A stretch of 64,000 nucleotides of DNA from Gliomastix tumulicola (Eukaryota > Ascomycota > Sordariomycetes > Hypocreales > Bionectriaceae). Every line of letters starts with the position of its first letter. Within the stretch, counting starts at the first letter, position 1. Where the stretch lies: contig BCHX01000008.1 in NCBI GenBank assembly GCA_001599755.1, forward strand, positions 2,790,001 through 2,854,000, in the 5' to 3' direction. Shown here piece after piece: positions 59,620-64,000 of this stretch. A program made the translations under genes and the position numbers. The notes below the pieces were generated by a model. It worked only from the letters and a program-made list of their open reading frames with translations. It did not search any database and was not told where the DNA came from.

Positions 59620-61656
59620 ATGTTTGACGTCGTCTGGGGCGACCCAGATCGAGAGCTCGTCGGAGAGCACCGGGCGAAGAAGGAGCTGAGAAGAGAGCAG
59701 AAAGAAAAGGACAAGGAGAAAGACAAGAAGCGCGGATCTCTCTCGACAGCCCGCAGCTCGCGATCCTCCTCTGACTCTCCCTTCGCCTTCCTACGATCCC
59801 ACGGCCTGAAGCGCATCGCCACTAACGAGGCCAACGCGAGCTCCAAGTCCACTGCTTCGTCGCAGCTTGCGTCACCTAGCAACACCTCCGCGCGATCACC
59901 CCTATCGCCAACTTTTGATCTCACCAGCCGGCGGAGTTCCGGTATTGCACCAACCCACACATCATCGGATCCCTCATACCTCGAAGGGCGCGAGAAAGAT
60001 CCAGTGGAGGCAAAAAAGCCCGAACTTGGCCAGACATCTCCCGGCCTGTCTAGACATGGTAGGATGTTACGAGCCTGCAGCACTAGGTCATTTACTGATA
60101 GTCAAAGACTCTGTGTTCTCTAGGTATGCAGACAGCGAGGCTGAATCACCCAGCTTCATCTCCAAACGATTGGCGCGTCAATTTCACAGCGCACCCACCA
60201 CCAGCCCCGTGTTCGAGCCACAGCCAGTTGCTCCGCTCAGGAAGCAGAGCAAGAGCGTTGTCAATGATCCAGGCATTCAGAGTGTCGATGCTGGCGGTAT
60301 GCGTAGTAGGGAACCAACCACCACGCCAAGCAAAGCATTGCGCATGGCTCTTCAAGAACAGTACGTTAGTTGCTTCTCAGAGTTCTGCATTCGCTAATCA
60401 AACTTAGGACATGCGTACAAGTAGAGTGTCATGATTCGTCAACGCTCACCACATCTTGTCTTGACGGAAACATCGCTTCTGGACATTCTTATCAACCCAG
60501 CAGCTCTAATATGTCGCATAAACCGAATGAACCGAATGCTTCCCTTCACGACAACTCAACTTTCGACCAAGACTTGGATAATATTCAGGATGGGAAATCG
60601 GCACTCGATCAACTGCCACCACTTGCATTCGATACTCTGTCTGGCGTTGAATCGTGGAGGCAATATATCACCCGGTTCACTAAACTTAGCGACGAACAGC
60701 TATTGTCAGAATTCACGATCCTGTCATTCCTGGAGCCCTGCCTTGCCAGCCACGAGGAAACGGAGCTAAAGCTAAGACTAATGATGTTTTGGTCGTTGGA
60801 TAATCTCGACCCGGTCCTGGGAGCAACACGCCCAGGGCGAAACTGGGCAACAATACCGTCTCAGACTGGAGCCTTGCATCTTGCCTTTTATGAGACGCAG
60901 GGTGAGTTTGCCTCTAGAATTCACGGTTGAATCATGCTGACTGAAAATACAGAGACGGCAGCATACCTAGCGGCGACCTCACCGAGACTCGAAATTTCGC
61001 ACTTGTCACCGTCGCCCTTAACCACGCAATTCTCGCCGAGTATTCGCTCTCTTTCTACACAGCCCTCAAGCTCCCCAGGCATCGCAAGTGACCCTGGAAC
61101 CTTCGATACGGTGTCTTGCCTACGGCTACCTACAATTTCGCCCCAAGGAGAGATTCCTGAAATATTCACTCGGATAGCTAGATGTCTCAAGCCTGGAGGC
61201 ACACTTCAGCTTACGCTCGTTGACCCCCTTCCTCTCTCAGGGACACTAGGACCGCACATGCGAAGCTGGTTGCAGAACAACCTCATCACGAACTTAGAAA
61301 AGAACCAACGCTGCAGTAACCCAAGGAAAGCCTTCCCGCCTTGGCTAGCAGATGCCGGACTACGCGGTCAAGGCAGCAGTTTGACGACAACAAAGTTCTA
61401 TGCTATCCCGACATGCGTAGTCAACAGCCGGAAGTGCCTCCTTGAGGAGTCTGGACTCCCCATCGACAAGGCCTGTCATGAAAAGCTCATTAAGGCCGAG
61501 ATCAGGAGCCATATTGGCCGCCTACTCTGGGCTGAAGTCTGGGGTCCTTTCGTCACAGCGTCGAAGTGGTGGTGGGAAGATCCTGTCTGTGTTGAGGAGT
61601 GCGTTGAGCTCAAGACGATATGGAAGTACTACTTCATCGAGAGCAGGAAGGGATGA
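59620..61656 (+). CDS. methyltransferase-like protein
   Basis: Exons 59620-60058, 60132-60360, 60408-60901 and 60953-61656 give 621 aa; introns are 73, 47 and 50 nt. The N-terminal 280 residues are Ser/Lys/Arg-rich and disordered (MFDVVWGDPDRELVGEHRAKKEL, then a KEKDKEKDKK stretch). The C-terminal half resembles a class I SAM-methyltransferase fold: IARCLKPGGTLQLTLVDP matches the late Rossmann strand after motif III, followed by LADAGL. A clear glycine-rich motif I is not visible, so catalysis is doubtful. The first acceptor (gtatgcag, 60131) was picked because the nearer ctctag at 60123 gives a wrong frame. A Trp-rich KWWWEDPVCVEEC motif is near the end. Function unknown. Confidence 0.75.
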
Positions 61657-62364
61657 GATGCTGCAATAATGAGGCTATTAAGAGGCGGTCGACTTTTGTT
61701 TAGTTTGGATTTATAGGGGATCTTTTCTTGCCTTCTGTTGTGATTTCGGTGGGATATACCTCCATGTGCACTGGTTGGACATGGCAACACGTCGAGGAGC
61801 ATTGGTACTTGTTTCTTAGTCGCTGTCAAGGAGTTCTAGCTCTTGACTTCGGGATTCTAGGCTCGAAATTAGGTAATGGTAACAGAATTGAGTGAAGCGG
61901 CTAGCATGAACTGTTCCATACTAGTACTGAGTACTAGTAAGTAGTAAACAAAGGGTACACCAGGTACCTAGGACTTGGTCTCCCATGCGTCGAATATGTA
62001 AGGCACGTACTTCCTCGTCCTGGGTGGTGGAACCTGCCACTTCGCTCCTGCTTCTTTCATGCCCTGTACCAAGCTTTTCGCATCAGAAGTGACGCTCCAA
62101 CTCTTTCTTTCTTCCCCCTTCCCCTCTCTTCCTTCTGTTTACCAATTGCTTGCTTCGAACAAGGTCCGATACTTGAAACTGCCGCAATCTCTTTTGATCC
62201 TCCAACAACACATTCTCACTCTTCTCCCCAAGACGCTTGGTCTTCTCCATCTCCGCTCTCCTCCCCATCTCTCTACCTTACGACACTCTAGCCGATCAGC
62301 TCAGTATCACCTTACCTTACCTTCCCATCCGCTACGGCCACCCATACCACCTCTTCGCCCCGGC
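61657..62364. other. intergenic and leader of the His-rich gene
   Basis: 708 bp. Holds the palindrome at 61919 and, from about 62090, a CT-rich leader. An in-frame ATG at 62059 would add 102 leader-like residues (Leu/Pro/Ser) and is probably not used. Confidence 0.55.
61919..61939. repeat. 21-bp perfect palindrome of GTACTA type
   Basis: Arms tactagtact / agtactagta surround a single G. It lies 260 bp past the methyltransferase-like stop. Same architecture as 15477-15497. Confidence 0.85.
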
Positions 62365-63048
62365 ATGAACAATCCCTCCAACAAGGAGCCGTACAGCTCT
62401 GGCTTCGGCTTCCGCGACGCGCACGAGATGGACTGGGACACCCCCATTAAGATCCGGGCGACAATGCCCACGTTCAACCGGGTGTCGGGCTCGGGCGGCG
62501 TCGTGACGAGCGACGAGGAGGCGATGCGGAAGTGGCTCGCGTGGGCGGAGGGCCAGAGCCGCAAGGTCAACAAGTCGCGGCGGAACAGCTCGCACCACCG
62601 GGGCAGCCACCACTCGCACAACAACAACAACAACAACAACAACGAGGGACGGGAGAGCCCGCCGCCGCCGCATGGGCATGGGCACGGGGGCCATCGGAGG
62701 AGTCCGAGCCACCAGTCGAGGAAGAGCCGGCGCGAGTCCGCGAGCCAGACGGCGGCCGGGGCGGATGTGCCTGTGATGTCGCCGCCGTCGTCACATCGGG
62801 CCTCGTTTCAGGGGGAGGATGTTGCGAGTCCCCCCCGAGTGTCAGTGGAGTCGGGTCGGGAAGAGAGACATCATCACAAGCATCAACATCACCATCACGG
62901 TCATCATCCTACGAGCTCCTCTCATCGTACCGAGCGGTCCTCGAACCATGAGGACCTTGTCACCAACAACGCCCGACTTGCGGGGGAGATACTGCGCCCG
63001 GCGGACGGGAGGCGTCGCTCGTCCCACCACCGGCGCACCGCGCATTAG
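62365..63048 (+). CDS. His/Ser-rich low-complexity protein
   Basis: Single exon of 227 aa as annotated to the TAG at 63046. The N-terminus (about 1-75) is ordered-looking: EPYSSGFGFRDAHEMDWDTPIKI and EEAMRKWLAWAEGQSRKV. The rest is Asn, His, Ser and Arg-rich with an N8 run and several histidine runs. I recognise no family. The same frame continues for 85 codons after the TAG with similar Ser/Arg-rich composition to TAA at 63304-63306, so the true protein may be 312 residues plus one at the TAG position. The ATG at 62365 follows a CT-rich leader. Confidence 0.65.
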   Translation: MNNPSNKEPYSSGFGFRDAHEMDWDTPIKIRATMPTFNRVSGSGGVVTSDEEAMRKWLAWAEGQSRKVNKSRRNSSHHRGSHHSHNNNNNNNNEGRESPPPPHGHGHGGHRRSPSHQSRKSRRESASQTAAGADVPVMSPPSSHRASFQGEDVASPPRVSVESGREERHHHKHQHHHHGHHPTSSSHRTERSSNHEDLVTNNARLAGEILRPADGRRRSSHHRRTAH

Positions 63049-64000
63049 CACCGCCCTTCCCGCAGTCGTCTTTCCGGTTCCCACCAGTCTACCGAGTCAG
63101 CCAGACGTCACGGCTCGCGAGATTCGGCCAGACGACCGAGCGCAGGCGAGCAGCTCGCTCTGCAGGTTCCGCCCGCGCGGAGAGGCGGCGAGATGATGAG
63201 ACCTCCGTCGGGTCGCTCGCAATACACCGCGGCTGCTTCCGTGCGCGCCAGGTCGCAGGGAGGTCCGTGGAAAACGAAAAAGAGCAGCTGGAGCTGCTTT
63301 GGATAAGTCCAGTTCGACGCCACCGATTCCCCTTTTTCACGACGTTGCCAGGTGCTTTCTTTCTCCTAACTCAGTGTCATACTCTACGACCTGAGAGTTG
63401 TTTTTTAATGGTTAATGGCGGACGATTATACCTTTCAATAGCATTATCAAGACAAACGAAAAGACAGATGTTGATGTTGAATCCCAGGCTGATCACGTGT
63501 GAGGTACCCAGAGCATGGACATAAAACATGCCTCGCTTTTTCCATCCCCCTCTGGCGATGGCCTCTTCCACTTCTTCCATACTAACTTNCCCTACAAGAC
63601 CCGACACAATCGTCCATCCGTCCGTCCATCTCTCTCTCTCCCCCCTCCCTCCCACCCTTCTCATCGCGCCGTAAGGCAACCGTCACATGCGATGACCCCC
63701 ACAGCCCTTTCAGCCCTTTTCTTGCACATCGTGCATTCCTTAGCCTTTTTGCATATTTCACCGGTCCGCTTACGATATCATCATCCCACGAGTCCCTCAC
63801 CAACCAGGACGCGGCACGGCGCCCTAGCTGCAGGAAGCGTCGCAGCGTGTGTGCGCCACAGCTTACTATACCTGCTGGAACTTTTCCCCTCTTCTTTCAC
63901 ATTTCTGTCCGTGCTAGAAAAAAAACCCACTGGGTAATAGCAGTTACATACAACAACTGTACCTACGATAATAGGTACTAGCAAGTAAGGAAGTACTCGT
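63049..64000. other. 3' part of the His-rich locus and right flank
   Basis: 63049-63306 is the in-frame extension discussed above. From 63307 to the end I see no gene; 63590 is an N, and 63600-63660 is a CT-rich tract that may belong to a promoter of a gene beyond the window. Confidence 0.5.

Noticed and set aside
60124..60407. Alternative exon 2 of the methyltransferase-like gene using acceptor ctctag at 60123
   Set aside because: It forces a frame (MQTARLNHP...) that does not join to exon 3; acceptor 60131 keeps the frame with Ser/Glu-rich sequence.

Overview
The window is nuclear DNA of a filamentous ascomycete, most likely a Sordariomycete. Genes carry short GT-AG introns (about 47-110 nt), many starts follow CT-rich leaders, and the protein set is typical of Pezizomycotina: an AzgA purine permease, a DUF3455 secreted protein, a fungal P450 and a Frm2/Hbn1 nitroreductase-like protein. 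Isolated N bases in G/C homopolymers suggest a draft assembly. I see no transposase, CRISPR array, rRNA or convincing tRNA. Species cannot be named from sequence alone. || Layout. 1-11889: gene-poor DNA rich in microsatellites, probably the regulatory region and leader of the next gene. 11890-14608 (+): C2H2 zinc-finger regulator with two candidate first exons. 16225-19876 (-): VPS3 of CORVET; 20473-22853 (+): Golgi CASP/COY1; these two are divergent. 24306-25173 (+): secreted DUF3455 protein. 27961-30684 (+): large F-box protein. 31777-32918 (-): ribosomal protein uL22 (RPL17); 33706-34894 (+): fibrillarin; these are divergent and both serve ribosome production. 35279-36996 (-): cytochrome P450. 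36997-41541: 4.5 kb without a gene, holding a 17-bp minisatellite with a CCAAT box in every unit. 41542-43395 (+): FAD/NADPH reductase lacking a flavodoxin domain. 45367-45987 (+): nitroreductase-like protein. 46263-47961 (-): phosphatidylserine decarboxylase. 48906-51163 (+): Usa1/HERP-like ERAD scaffold. 51881-52989 (+): UCH37-type deubiquitinase with a 14-nt exon. 53660-55993 (-): nine-exon AzgA-type purine transporter. 59620-61656 (+): methyltransferase-like protein. 62365-63048 (+): His/Ser-rich protein whose reading frame continues past an in-frame TAG. || How the genes relate. This is mostly a housekeeping neighbourhood: endosome/Golgi traffic (VPS3, COY1), ribosome biogenesis (RPL17, NOP1), membrane lipid synthesis (PSD1), and ubiquitin/ERAD (F-box, Usa1-like, UCH37). 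Several pairs are divergent and may share promoters. I found no complete biosynthetic cluster and no clear novel system. The points most worth checking are the two alternative N-termini of the zinc-finger regulator, the CCAAT minisatellite between the P450 and the flavodoxin-less reductase, that reductase's CCGGGCC motif, the readable frame beyond the TAG at 63046, and the UCH microexon. Exon boundaries were worked out by hand from splice consensus, phase and family similarity; no search was run.
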